This document shows, in pieces, positions 27,323-35,152 of a stretch of 56,710 nt of DNA. Source of the stretch: Enterococcus nangangensis. Its GTDB lineage: Bacteria; Bacillota; Bacilli; Lactobacillales; Enterococcaceae. Where the stretch lies: the NCBI RefSeq assembly GCF_005405245.1, contig NZ_BJDR01000012.1, positions 1 through 56,710 of the forward strand. The letters run 5' to 3'. Made by a program: the position numbers and the translations under genes. Each line of letters opens with the position of its first letter. The stretch's first letter is position 1. Under the pieces are notes generated by a model that did not search any database, was not told the origin of the DNA, and was given only the letters and a program-made list of their open reading frames with translations.

Positions 27323-28603
27323 ATGAAGAAACGTTATGTACAAGTTGGTACGGGAGGTCGGGCACGTTTTTATTACGACGCCATTGCCACAACTTACAAA
27401 GAAACCAGTGAAATTGTCGCTTTTTGCGATTTGTCGCAAACGCGGATGGATTACGCGAATCGGCGCTTAGTTTCTAAAGGCCATCCGGCTGTTCCTACGT
27501 ACCATTATACACAATTTGAACAAATGTTAGACGAAACCAAGCCAGATTATGTGATTGTGACTTCCGTTGACCGGACGCACCACGATTACATTATCCGCGC
27601 CATGGAAAAAGGCTACGATGTGATTACCGAAAAACCCATGACGATTGATAACGAGAAAGCCCAAGCCATTATTGATTGTCAAAAACGCACGGGCCATTCG
27701 TTACGCGTGACGTTCAACTATCGTTATGCGCCCCACAATACGAAAGTACAGGAATTAATTGCTAGTGGGGTGATTGGCGATGTCTATTCTGTCCATTTTG
27801 AATGGCTCTTAAATACTAAGCACGGCGCAGATTACTTCCGGCGCTGGCACCGGAATAAATACAATAGTGGCGGCTTGTTGGTGCATAAAGCGACTCACCA
27901 CTTTGACTTGGTAAACTTCTGGTTAGGGACGCAACCTAAAACAGTCTTTGCTCTAGGCGATTTAAACTTTTACGGCATGAAAAACGCTGAAAAACGGGGC
28001 GTCGAACACTTCTATGCTCGCGCTTACGGCAGCGAATACGCCAAAAATGATCCTTTTGCCATTGATTTAACTAAGTCCCAAGACTTGAAAGAGCTCTATC
28101 TCGACGCTGAAAAAGATTCCGGCTACATTCGTGATCGTTCCGTCTTTTCCGATGACATCTCCATTGAAGACACGATGGGGGTAATCGTGAAATACAATAG
28201 CGGCGCCATTATGACTTACTCCTTGAACGCTTATCAACCGTGGGAAGGCTTTAACGTCGTCTTTAACGGTAGCAAAGGGCGGATTGAAGTGAAAGTTGTG
28301 GAAAATTCTTACGTCAATGCGGGCGGTAGCCAAGACGACGAAGGCAAAGCGAAATCCAAAACTATTACCGTCCATCCAATGTTTGGTGCGCCTTACACCG
28401 TGGATATTGAAGAAGGCGAAGGCGGCCACGGCGGTGGTGATCCAGTACTTTTAAATGATATTTTCGGGACACCCGTTGACGATCCATTCCATCGGGCAGC
28501 TAGCCATGTAGATGGGGCGATGTCCATCCTTACGGGTGTTGCGGCCAATAAGTCCATTGCTTCTGGCTTACCTGTGCATATTAAAGACTTGGTGGAATTT
28601 TAG
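27323..28603 (+). CDS. Gfo/Idh/MocA-family oxidoreductase
   Basis: The 426-residue protein has an N-terminal Rossmann fold (VQVGTGGRARFYYDAI, with the G-x-G-G-x-A motif), the family lysine in VITEKPMTIDNEKA, and the C-terminal sheet domain with NYRYAPHNTKV and GGLLVHKATHHFDLVNFW, which carries the catalytic His region. Such enzymes oxidise or reduce sugars or cyclitols with NAD(P). The substrate is unknown. The neighbours (AraC regulator, rhamnogalacturonan acetylesterase, GH105, GH43-like) suggest a sugar released from pectin. It is longer than the ~340-360 residues usual for the family, because of an insertion around residues 215-280. Confidence 0.85.
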   Translation: MKKRYVQVGTGGRARFYYDAIATTYKETSEIVAFCDLSQTRMDYANRRLVSKGHPAVPTYHYTQFEQMLDETKPDYVIVTSVDRTHHDYIIRAMEKGYDVITEKPMTIDNEKAQAIIDCQKRTGHSLRVTFNYRYAPHNTKVQELIASGVIGDVYSVHFEWLLNTKHGADYFRRWHRNKYNSGGLLVHKATHHFDLVNFWLGTQPKTVFALGDLNFYGMKNAEKRGVEHFYARAYGSEYAKNDPFAIDLTKSQDLKELYLDAEKDSGYIRDRSVFSDDISIEDTMGVIVKYNSGAIMTYSLNAYQPWEGFNVVFNGSKGRIEVKVVENSYVNAGGSQDDEGKAKSKTITVHPMFGAPYTVDIEEGEGGHGGGDPVLLNDIFGTPVDDPFHRAASHVDGAMSILTGVAANKSIASGLPVHIKDLVEF

Positions 28604-28612
28604 GAAAACGCA

Positions 28613-28650
28613 TAAAGAGCTACAGTGGCTGGCGCCGCTGTAGCTCTTTA
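28613..28650. terminator. Bidirectional terminator between convergent genes
   Basis: TAAAGAGCTACAGTGGC (28613-28629) pairs with GCCGCTGTAGCTCTTTA (28634-28650) with one G-T position. It lies between the Gfo/Idh gene and the convergent acetylesterase gene. Confidence 0.8.
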
Positions 28651-28651
28651 C

Positions 28652-29320
28652 TTAGCGTAAATATTTTTTTAAAGGTAAGTCACTTTGTTGTAACGTTTCA
28701 GCTACGAGCTGTGCAATTTGTTGCGCTCCTCGTTGATTAAAGTGGGTATTATCTTCCACGCCTTGAGGATAATTTTCATGGAGACCAGGTGCTAATTGTA
28801 AGAAAAATTGGCGACTTGTATCATCATCATAATGATTGAGAAAGTCGCGAGTGACTTGATTCATATTAAGAAACGTAAAATGATTTTTTTGCGCAAAAGC
28901 TGCAGCCGCTCTAGGATAGTCTCCCAAACAAGTAGGGTCAATTTGATTATTTTGATAACTACGACGAGTAACGGATGAAAGAATTACAGGTGTAGCTTGA
29001 TGTGTTAGGGCAACTTGCGTAAACAAAGCTAAGTTTTCTTGATACGTACTATCCGGTAACGTTCCTCGTGGCGTATCAATTTTTTGATCATTGTGACCAA
29101 ATTGAATAAAGAAGTAATCTCCTGCTTGAATTTCTGCGGCGATTTTTTGTAAGCGACCTTCTGCAATAAAAGATTTTGTACTAGCACCGTTTTTAGCGTA
29201 GTTGTGGACAGTAACTGCTGGTGTGAAAAATGCGTTAAAGTATTCGCCCCAGCCTGCTTCCGGGCGCTTTTCTGCTAACTTTGGGGCGGCTGTCGAATCT
29301 CCTGCAATAAAAATATTCAC
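28652..29320 (-). CDS. Rhamnogalacturonan acetylesterase-type SGNH hydrolase
   Basis: The 222-residue protein is a GDSL/SGNH esterase: block I FIAGDSTAA (nucleophile Ser9), block II NYAKNGASTKSF (Gly/Asn), block III FGHNDQK (oxyanion Asn), and block V EDNTHFNQRG (catalytic Asp and His). The order and the DNTHFN form match rhamnogalacturonan acetylesterases such as Bacillus YesT, which remove acetyl groups from pectin backbones. There is no signal peptide, so it acts inside the cell on imported oligosaccharides. It stands alone on the minus strand with a cre candidate upstream and fits with GH105 at 31.6 kb. Confidence 0.86.
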   Translation of the reverse strand: MNIFIAGDSTAAPKLAEKRPEAGWGEYFNAFFTPAVTVHNYAKNGASTKSFIAEGRLQKIAAEIQAGDYFFIQFGHNDQKIDTPRGTLPDSTYQENLALFTQVALTHQATPVILSSVTRRSYQNNQIDPTCLGDYPRAAAAFAQKNHFTFLNMNQVTRDFLNHYDDDTSRQFFLQLAPGLHENYPQGVEDNTHFNQRGAQQIAQLVAETLQQSDLPLKKYLR

Positions 29321-29343
29321 TGATTATTTCCTCCATTGATTAA

Positions 29344-29358
29344 TGTTAGCGCTTCTTT
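29344..29358 (-). promoter_or_regulatory. cre candidate upstream of the acetylesterase gene
   Basis: On the minus strand AAAGAAGCGCTAACA matches the cre consensus at 13 of 15 positions. It lies 24 bases before the start codon, where CcpA would block transcription or elongation. Confidence 0.55.
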
Positions 29359-29574
29359 GTATAAGCATAGCATAAGTCAGCTACATTTTTCACTTGAAAT
29401 TTCAACTGTTTATCCAAGCTGTGGAGTAAAGATTGAAGAAAAGAGCTGTGCTAATCGTCACGGGGATAAGAATAAAACCCTCACCCCCAAAAAATAAATT
29501 TTTGAGAAATATTTTCCCGTTAGCGTGTTACAATAAAGGCAAATATCAAAGGTAATTTGAAGGAGGAGAGCTTT

Positions 29575-29913
29575 ATGGCGGCAAATCATTATGAACCTTC
29601 CCGTTTCGTGATGGACTTTCACTTGGCGGCATTTGCTTATTATGATGGACTGACGGTGATTGATGAGCTGACTTTGGGGCAAAAAGTTGAATTGGTCGCA
29701 GAACCGGACAATCCCCACGATCCAGATGCGGTGGCTATTTATTATCAAGGTAAAAAAATCGGTTATGTACCAGAAGCGAAGAATGCCCTCTTGAGTACTT
29801 TTCTTTACTTTGGTCATGGCGACATTTTCGAAGCGCGGATTCAGGCCATGAATTTGCAGCAACATCCCGAGCGCCAATTTCGCGTGGTGGTCTACGTGAA
29901 GGACGGTCGCTAA
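29575..29913 (+). CDS. HIRAN-domain protein
   Basis: The 112-residue protein is essentially one HIRAN domain (VMDFHLAAFAYYDGL, ELVAEPDNPHDPDAVAIYYQ, KKIGYVPEAKNALL), a fold that binds DNA ends or replication structures in larger helicases but also occurs alone in bacteria, where its function is unknown. I take the ATG at 29575 after AGGAGGAG; an upstream TTG is in frame but overlaps that ribosome site. It is a single-gene unit closed by a good terminator and unrelated to the pectin genes around it. Confidence 0.8.
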   Translation: MAANHYEPSRFVMDFHLAAFAYYDGLTVIDELTLGQKVELVAEPDNPHDPDAVAIYYQGKKIGYVPEAKNALLSTFLYFGHGDIFEARIQAMNLQQHPERQFRVVVYVKDGR

Positions 29914-29925
29914 AAATAAAAAATT

Positions 29926-29966
29926 TCCCAGTGAAACCTGTCAGGCTGGTTTTACTGGGATTTTTT
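29926..29966 (+). terminator. Terminator after the HIRAN gene
   Basis: TCCCAGTGAAACC (29926-29938) pairs with GGTTTTACTGGGA (29948-29960), with one G-U pair, and six T follow. Confidence 0.9.
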
Positions 29967-30058
29967 GTGGCGCTGAGTAACGTTTTAAAAGGAAAAGTAG
30001 GTAAAATGGTGGTATGATGAAGCATAAGTGTTAAATCCGTTTGTGAGGAGTGGAAAAA

Positions 30059-30517
30059 ATGTTGTTTGGCAAAAAGAAGAGTTTGTTTGCACCGGTGGAT
30101 GGAGAATTTATTCCTTTAAGTACGGTAAAAGATCCTGTCTTTGCGCAAAAGATGATGGGGGACGGTATCGCGGTTATTCCTAGTGATGGTCATGTAGTCA
30201 GCCCGGTAGTAGGGACAATCAGCACAATTATTGAACAAAAACACGCCCTAGGGATTACGACGCCTAGTGGCAAAGAAATTCTCCTGCATATGGGCATTGA
30301 CACAGTTGCCTTAGCTGGAAAGCCTTTTGAGCTGTTGGTAAAAGCAGGCGATGCGGTAACGGTAGGGACGCCATTAGCCGAAATGGATTTACAAATGGTG
30401 AAAGATAGCGGCAAAGACACGACGATTTTGGTCATCGTCACTGGTCAAGAAAAAATTTCTCCGAAATACACCACGGCCACCATGGTGAAAAAAGAAACAG
30501 AACTAGCTAAAATGTAA
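30059..30517 (+). CDS. Free-standing PTS glucose-type EIIA protein
   Basis: The 152-residue protein is a complete EIIA-Glc domain (FAPVDGEFIPLSTVKDPVFAQ, GDGIAVIPSDG, and the phosphorylated histidine in ILLHMGIDTVALAG). It accepts phosphate from HPr and passes it to an EIIB domain. As a separate protein it must serve an EIIBC permease encoded elsewhere, because the one PTS permease in the window (5399-7297) already has its own EIIA. The ATG at 30059 lies 11 bases after GAGGAG; the GTG at 30050 overlaps that region. It is a monocistronic unit ended by a bidirectional terminator. Confidence 0.9.
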   Translation: MLFGKKKSLFAPVDGEFIPLSTVKDPVFAQKMMGDGIAVIPSDGHVVSPVVGTISTIIEQKHALGITTPSGKEILLHMGIDTVALAGKPFELLVKAGDAVTVGTPLAEMDLQMVKDSGKDTTILVIVTGQEKISPKYTTATMVKKETELAKM

Positions 30518-30526
30518 AGAGCACAC

Positions 30527-30566
30527 AAAAGGAAGAAGGTCCGCTAGGGGTCCTTCTTCCTTTTTT
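30527..30566. terminator. Bidirectional terminator between EIIA and AraC genes
   Basis: AAAGGAAGAAGG pairs with CCTTCTTCCTTT around TCCGCTAGGGGT, with T-run on the right and A-run on the left. It overlaps the stop of the convergent AraC gene. Confidence 0.88.
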
Positions 30567-31449
30567 AGCCCTCATGTTCAAAAGAAACAAACTGACGCTT
30601 TTTTTCTTTTTCGAGAAATTCTTTAGGGGTCATGTGGAACTCTTCTTTGAAGCAGCGGAGAAAATGAGAGTAAGAAGTAAAGCCGCATTGAGTAAAAATT
30701 TGGCTGGCGCTTCCTTGTTCCCGCAATAATTGTTTGCTGAGTAGTAGGCGTTTTTTCAAAATATATTGATGCAAAGTCAAACCAGTTGCGGCTTTAAATT
30801 GGCGGCCTAGGGCATACTTATTAATAAAAAAGCGCTGGCTTAACGGCTCTTGCCGCAAATCACTGGCTAAATTTTCAGCAATGTAGCGGAGAACTTCTGT
30901 CATTAAAGGATTTTCCGCGGGGCTTTCCTTCAGCATTTTCGGCTGTTCTTGCTCTTGCACTAAGCGATTAAAGTAAACCATCAGCTGCAAAAATTTTTCC
31001 TCGTAAAAAAAATCTGCGCCATAGCTTTGCTCAGGCTGTTGATCCAAGGGGGCTAAAAGTTCTCGCAACTTTTCAGGGGGGAGTTGTAAGAGCCGACTGC
31101 GTAAAGGACCGCTAGTTTGAAAGCATTGGGCTAAGTTTGTTTGCGGCGTGGAATGAGCTTCTAAATATTGCGGCATGACAAAAATATAAACCCGTTCAAA
31201 AAAATTAGACGTTTGATTGAGAATGCGGTGCAAATCATTTTGCTGAATCAACAGCACTGAACCGGGATTTAAAGGAAACTCACGACCATCTAAGAAAAAC
31301 GTCCCGCTACCAGCTAACGTGCAGTGAATCTCATAGTAATCGTGGGAGTGGTAAAAGGTTTGTTCCGGCGCAACGACGTCTTTCACGTGATACACTTCGA
31401 AGCGCTCCGAAATCATGGTGTTAATCAATTCATTTTTATACTGGGGCAT
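30565..31449 (-). CDS. AraC-family transcriptional regulator
   Basis: The 294-residue protein has a cupin sensor domain (FYHSHDYYEIHCTLAGSGTFFLDG, residues ~30-55, with metal/ligand-type histidines) and a C-terminal double helix-turn-helix (PLSQRFFINKYALGRQFKAA, then IFTQCGFTSYSHFLRCFKEEF) ending TPKEFLEKEKK. It is divergent from the GH105 gene (145-base spacer) and most likely activates the GH105-GH43 genes in response to pectin-derived sugar. It is a distinct protein from the AraC regulator at 26.4-27.3 kb, sharing only the family pattern. Confidence 0.86.
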   Translation of the reverse strand: MPQYKNELINTMISERFEVYHVKDVVAPEQTFYHSHDYYEIHCTLAGSGTFFLDGREFPLNPGSVLLIQQNDLHRILNQTSNFFERVYIFVMPQYLEAHSTPQTNLAQCFQTSGPLRSRLLQLPPEKLRELLAPLDQQPEQSYGADFFYEEKFLQLMVYFNRLVQEQEQPKMLKESPAENPLMTEVLRYIAENLASDLRQEPLSQRFFINKYALGRQFKAATGLTLHQYILKKRLLLSKQLLREQGSASQIFTQCGFTSYSHFLRCFKEEFHMTPKEFLEKEKKRQFVSFEHEG

Positions 31450-31594
31450 GGCTACACCTCCTAGACTTACCTTTATTATAATAAAAAAGATTCTTTTTGC
31501 AATTTTAGATAGTTTTTAGTCTCAAAATATTATTTTTTGTGGCAAGCCTTTATGGTAAAGTGTAAGCGTAATCAGAAAATAATGAGGTGGAAAG

Positions 31595-32701
31595 ATGATT
31601 ATTAAAGAAGAGATTTTTGTACCAAAAGAAACCGTAGAAGCTAAAATTGAATTAATGATGACCAACTTAACGACGATTAAAGATAATAGTGGTGCATTTT
31701 TACTAGATTTTGATGGCTTGAAAGTCGATGACAAAAGTTGGACCGTTTGGAACTGGCCGCAAGGTGTAGGCCTTTATGGGATTTACAAAAACTATCGCCA
31801 AACAAAAAATCCCCAAAGTTTAAAAATCGTCCAAGATTGGTTTGAAGCACGGATGGTGGAAGGTGCTCCACCAAAAAACGTCAACACCATGGCCCCGCTT
31901 TTAACCATGGCTTTGCTTTATGAGGACACGCAAGATTCCCGTTATGTGCCTTACTTGGAACAATGGGCCAACTGGGTGATGTACGATATGCCGCGGACGA
32001 ATGAGCGGGGTTTACAACACGCGACGTATGGTCCGGAAAATAAAAACCAATTGTGGGACGACACCTTAATGATGACGGTCTTGCCATTGGCTAAAATTGG
32101 GACGTTATTAGGTCGGGAAGATTTTATCCAAGAAGCAAAATATCAATTTATGATTCATATTAAATATTTAATGGATAAAAAGACGGGCATGTGGTACCAC
32201 GGTTGGACCTTTGAAGGTAATCACAACTACGCCGAAGCTTTCTGGGCGCGGGGCAACTGTTGGATTACTATCGCCATTCCTGAAATTATTGAAATTTTAA
32301 ATCTCCAACCAGGGGATAGTTTCTACGAATTTTTATTGGCGACTTTAAATGCCCAAGTAGCGGCTCTTGCAAAATATCAAGATGCATCTGGCTTATGGCA
32401 CACACTAATTAACGATGAGACTTCTTATTTGGAATCTTCGGCAGCCGCTGGTTTTGCCTACGGAATTTTAAAAGCGTGTCACAAACGTTACATTGACCAA
32501 AAATATGTAGACGTGGCTTATAAAGCCATGGCGGGCTTGATTAATGAAATCGATGAAAAAGGGGAAGTACAACACGTTTCTATCGGTACCGGCATGGGGG
32601 ACAGCTTAGACTTTTACCGGAATATCGGGATGACGGCGATGCCTTATGGTCAATCCTTAACCATTTTAGCTTTAACGGAATTACTTTTGGCCTATTGCTA
32701 A
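31595..32701 (+). CDS. Unsaturated rhamnogalacturonyl hydrolase, GH105 (YteR/YesR-like)
   Basis: The 368-residue protein has the alpha/alpha-barrel motifs of GH105: VWNWPQGVGLYGIYKNY, QLWDDTLMMTVLPLAKIG (general acid Asp), MWYHGWTFEGNHNYAEAFWARGNCW, and the late SSAAAGFAYGILKA. It removes the unsaturated galacturonyl residue left by lyases at the end of rhamnogalacturonan fragments. It has no signal peptide and so works in the cytoplasm on imported disaccharides. GAGGTGG precedes the ATG. It pairs functionally with the acetylesterase at 28.7-29.3 kb; neither a rhamnogalacturonan lyase nor a matching transporter is in the window. Confidence 0.9.
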   Translation: MIIKEEIFVPKETVEAKIELMMTNLTTIKDNSGAFLLDFDGLKVDDKSWTVWNWPQGVGLYGIYKNYRQTKNPQSLKIVQDWFEARMVEGAPPKNVNTMAPLLTMALLYEDTQDSRYVPYLEQWANWVMYDMPRTNERGLQHATYGPENKNQLWDDTLMMTVLPLAKIGTLLGREDFIQEAKYQFMIHIKYLMDKKTGMWYHGWTFEGNHNYAEAFWARGNCWITIAIPEIIEILNLQPGDSFYEFLLATLNAQVAALAKYQDASGLWHTLINDETSYLESSAAAGFAYGILKACHKRYIDQKYVDVAYKAMAGLINEIDEKGEVQHVSIGTGMGDSLDFYRNIGMTAMPYGQSLTILALTELLLAYC

Positions 32702-32712
32702 AAAAGATGAAA

Positions 32713-32738
32713 AAGAAGCGTCGCGGCGCTTCTTTTTT
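32713..32738 (+). terminator. Terminator after the GH105 gene
   Basis: AAGAAGCG (32713-32720) pairs with CGCTTCTT (32727-32734), followed by T. The following gene starts 31 bases later, so read-through is possible. Confidence 0.8.
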
Positions 32739-32768
32739 GCTAGTTAGAAATTTAAAGGAGACAAGAAG

Positions 32769-33671
32769 ATGTCAGGCTATTTATTTGTTTACTTTGCCGG
32801 AGAACAGACGGATCAAGAACAAATTTATTTTAGTGTCAGTCAAGATGGGTTGCATTGGCAAGATTTAAATGACGGCCAACCAGTGCTGGTGTCAACAGTG
32901 GGGGAACAGGGGGCACGGGATCCTTTTATCGTGAAGGATGAAAGGTGTGGTAAGTATTACTTATTAGCCACTGACTTAAAAATTAGTTACGGTGAAGATT
33001 GGCAACGAGCTAAAACGCGAGGTAGTCGTGATTTACTCGTCTGGGAAAGCAGCGACTTATTGCACTGGTCAGAGGTGCGGGCTTGTCCGGTGGGGTTACC
33101 AGAAGCGGGGTGCGTTTGGGCGCCAGAAGCCATTTATGACCAAGAAAAAGAGGCGTTTCTCGTCTTTTGGGCTTCTAACGTGCAAGAAGATGGCGACCAG
33201 CAGCGAAAAATGCGGATTTACGCTAGCTACACTAAAGATTTTGTGGACTTTTCGCCCACCTTTAAATATATTGAGCGCCCCAATGACATTATTGACACCA
33301 CTATTGTGCATGTCCAGAATCATTATTATCGTTTCTCTAAAAATGAAACCACTAAAACGATTGAATTAGAAAAAGGTGCGACTTTAGCTGCCGATGCTTT
33401 CACGACGCTGGAAGTACCATTACTGAAAGATTTCTACGGCTTAGAAGGACCCGAATGTTATCAACTTCCCAGCGGTCAGTGGTGCTTAATCGCCGATCAA
33501 TTTGCGACGAATCAGGGCTATTTACCCATGCTGATTGCTGACTGGGATAAAGGTCAACTGCAAGTTTTCCCCACAACCGCTTACGATCTGGGGCAAGGTA
33601 AAAAGCGTCACGGTGGTGTGATTGCCATTACTAATGACGAGTACCACGCCTTAATCGCTAATTTTAAATAA
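32769..33671 (+). CDS. GH43-like five-bladed beta-propeller glycosidase
   Basis: The 300-residue protein shows the GH43-type propeller pattern: an early blade FSVSQDGLHWQDLNDGQPV, GARDPFIVKDERCGKYYLLATD (Asp of the RDP motif), GCVWAPEAIYDQEKEAF (WAPE), and EGPECYQLPSGQWCLIADQF with the likely acid Glu. Members release arabinose or xylose or cleave galactan side chains. It lacks a signal peptide, so it acts inside the cell. With GH105 and the acetylesterase it suggests stepwise breakdown of branched pectin fragments. Substrate assignment is uncertain. Confidence 0.8.
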   Translation: MSGYLFVYFAGEQTDQEQIYFSVSQDGLHWQDLNDGQPVLVSTVGEQGARDPFIVKDERCGKYYLLATDLKISYGEDWQRAKTRGSRDLLVWESSDLLHWSEVRACPVGLPEAGCVWAPEAIYDQEKEAFLVFWASNVQEDGDQQRKMRIYASYTKDFVDFSPTFKYIERPNDIIDTTIVHVQNHYYRFSKNETTKTIELEKGATLAADAFTTLEVPLLKDFYGLEGPECYQLPSGQWCLIADQFATNQGYLPMLIADWDKGQLQVFPTTAYDLGQGKKRHGGVIAITNDEYHALIANFK

Positions 33672-33672
33672 A

Positions 33673-33725
33673 AAAATCATCAGCTCTTCCGCCATTTGCA
33701 GCGAGAAGGGCTGGTGATTTTTTTA
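33673..33725 (+). terminator. Terminator after the GH43-like gene
   Basis: AAAATCATCAG ... pairs with ... CTGGTGATTTT through an interrupted stem (TCTTC/GAAGG, GC/GC), followed by a T-run. Confidence 0.8.
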
Positions 33726-33861
33726 TTTAAAGCCTTTCTTAGAAATTGATAATTCAACTTCATTAAAAAATAATCGTTCGCCTTTAGATGGAAAATGCTG
33801 TTAAATCAAGCGACTACATTTTAAACGTGATTTATTTCCGAAAATTATCAGAAATAGCCAT

Positions 33862-33889
33862 TGCTCTTTACCTAGTAGTGTGTATAATA
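33862..33889 (+). promoter_or_regulatory. Promoter of the nucleoside-uptake gene
   Basis: TTGCTC (33862-33867) and TATAAT (33884-33889) are separated by 16 bases in the 279-base spacer before the BMP lipoprotein gene. No riboswitch core was recognised in the remaining spacer. Confidence 0.6.
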
Positions 33890-33950
33890 AGTGAATGTAA
33901 AGAAGCACGATAAGATAAATGTTCGTGTTTAACAAATGGAGGGAATCACG

Positions 33951-35033
33951 TTGAAGAAAAGAAATATTCTCGGTACAGCAATTGTTTCATTAGGGCTATT
34001 AGGAGCAATGAGCGCTTGTAGCACAGCTAAAGGAGCACAAGAAAGTTCGGATTCCAGTGCAAAAGCTGAGAAAGTAGCCACGGCAGCCATTATTACAGAT
34101 GGTAACGGTGTGGATGATAAGTCTTACAACCAATCTGCTTGGGAAGGTCTCGTCAAATGGGGCGAGGAGCACCACGTTGAGCGGGGGAATGCCGGCTATC
34201 AATATTTCCAATCTTCAGGAGAAGCAGATTTTGTGCCGAATATTGACCAAGCGATTAGTGCTGGGTTTAAAACGATTTTTGGCGTAGGTTATATGTTGAC
34301 TGCGTCTTTGAAGCAAGAAGCTGAGTTAAATCCGGAGACGAATTTTGTCATTGTGGATGACTTAATCGAGGGAATGGATAATGTTGTTTCAGCTAACTTT
34401 GAATCCAATCAAGCGGCTTATTTGGCTGGCGTAGCAGCGGCTTATACGACCAAAACTGATACAGTTGGTTTTATCGGCGGCGTGGAAAGTTCGGTCATTA
34501 CAGCGTTTGAGGCCGGCTATTTGCAAGGAGTCGCTGATGCAGGTCAAGAATTAGGCAAAGAAATTAAAGTGATTGATCAATATGCTGGCGACTTTGGAGC
34601 GCCAGATAAAGGGAAATCTATTGCCGAAGCCATGTATGCACAAAATGCAGACGTGATTTATGCGGCAGCTGGTCAAACAGGGAATGGTTTGTTCCAAGAA
34701 GCAAAAGCCATCAATGAAACCGGCGATAAAGAAGTGTACGTGATTGGCGTCGATCGTGACCAAAGCCCTGATGGTAACTACACCTTAAATGGCGAAACGA
34801 AAAATTTCTGTATTGCTTCTACCTTAAAAGAAGTTGGCGATGTGTTAGCGGACTTAGCTGAACAAGCTAACGACGATCAATTTCCTGGGGGTCAAAGTTT
34901 AGTTTATGGCTTAGCTAAAGGCGGCGTAGATTTAGCAGAAACAGGTTTAACCAGTGACGCTAGTAAAGCGGTGGATGCTGCGCGGGAAAAAATTATCGCC
35001 GGTAACATCACCGTACAAGAAACCCTTAAGTAA
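33951..35033 (+). CDS. BMP-family (PnrA-like) nucleoside-binding lipoprotein
   Basis: The 360-residue lipoprotein (lipobox MSAC, Cys23) has the BMP/PnrA pattern: ITDGNGVDDKSYNQSAWEGL, the Gly-rich hinge GVGYMLTASLKQEAE, NFVIVDD, AYLAGVAAAYTTKTDTVGFIGG, DVIYAAAGQTGNGLFQEA and VIGVDRDQS. PnrA proteins bind purine nucleosides for an ABC importer. I choose the TTG at 33951, seven bases after GGAGGG, because it gives a normal signal peptide (KKRNILGTAIVSLGLLGAM); the ATG at 33936 overlaps that ribosome site. No permease or ATPase gene follows; the next gene is a nucleoside hydrolase, which would process the imported nucleoside. Confidence 0.88.
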   Translation: MKKRNILGTAIVSLGLLGAMSACSTAKGAQESSDSSAKAEKVATAAIITDGNGVDDKSYNQSAWEGLVKWGEEHHVERGNAGYQYFQSSGEADFVPNIDQAISAGFKTIFGVGYMLTASLKQEAELNPETNFVIVDDLIEGMDNVVSANFESNQAAYLAGVAAAYTTKTDTVGFIGGVESSVITAFEAGYLQGVADAGQELGKEIKVIDQYAGDFGAPDKGKSIAEAMYAQNADVIYAAAGQTGNGLFQEAKAINETGDKEVYVIGVDRDQSPDGNYTLNGETKNFCIASTLKEVGDVLADLAEQANDDQFPGGQSLVYGLAKGGVDLAETGLTSDASKAVDAAREKIIAGNITVQETLK

Positions 35034-35036
35034 GCA

Positions 35037-35085
35037 GAAAAAAGCCGCCAATCCCCAAATGTTTTTCGGTGTTGGCGGCTTTTTT
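35037..35085 (+). terminator. Terminator after the BMP lipoprotein gene
   Basis: AAAGCCGCCAA pairs with TTGGCGGCTTT around a loop of about 20 bases, with a T-run. It separates the lipoprotein from the hydrolase gene, which has its own GTG start 68 bases on. Confidence 0.85.
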
Positions 35086-35152
35086 GCGCAAAGAGTGGCA
35101 CGAACTTAAAGGATAGTGTAACGTAAAGTGGAACAGAGAAAGGAAGATTTTA

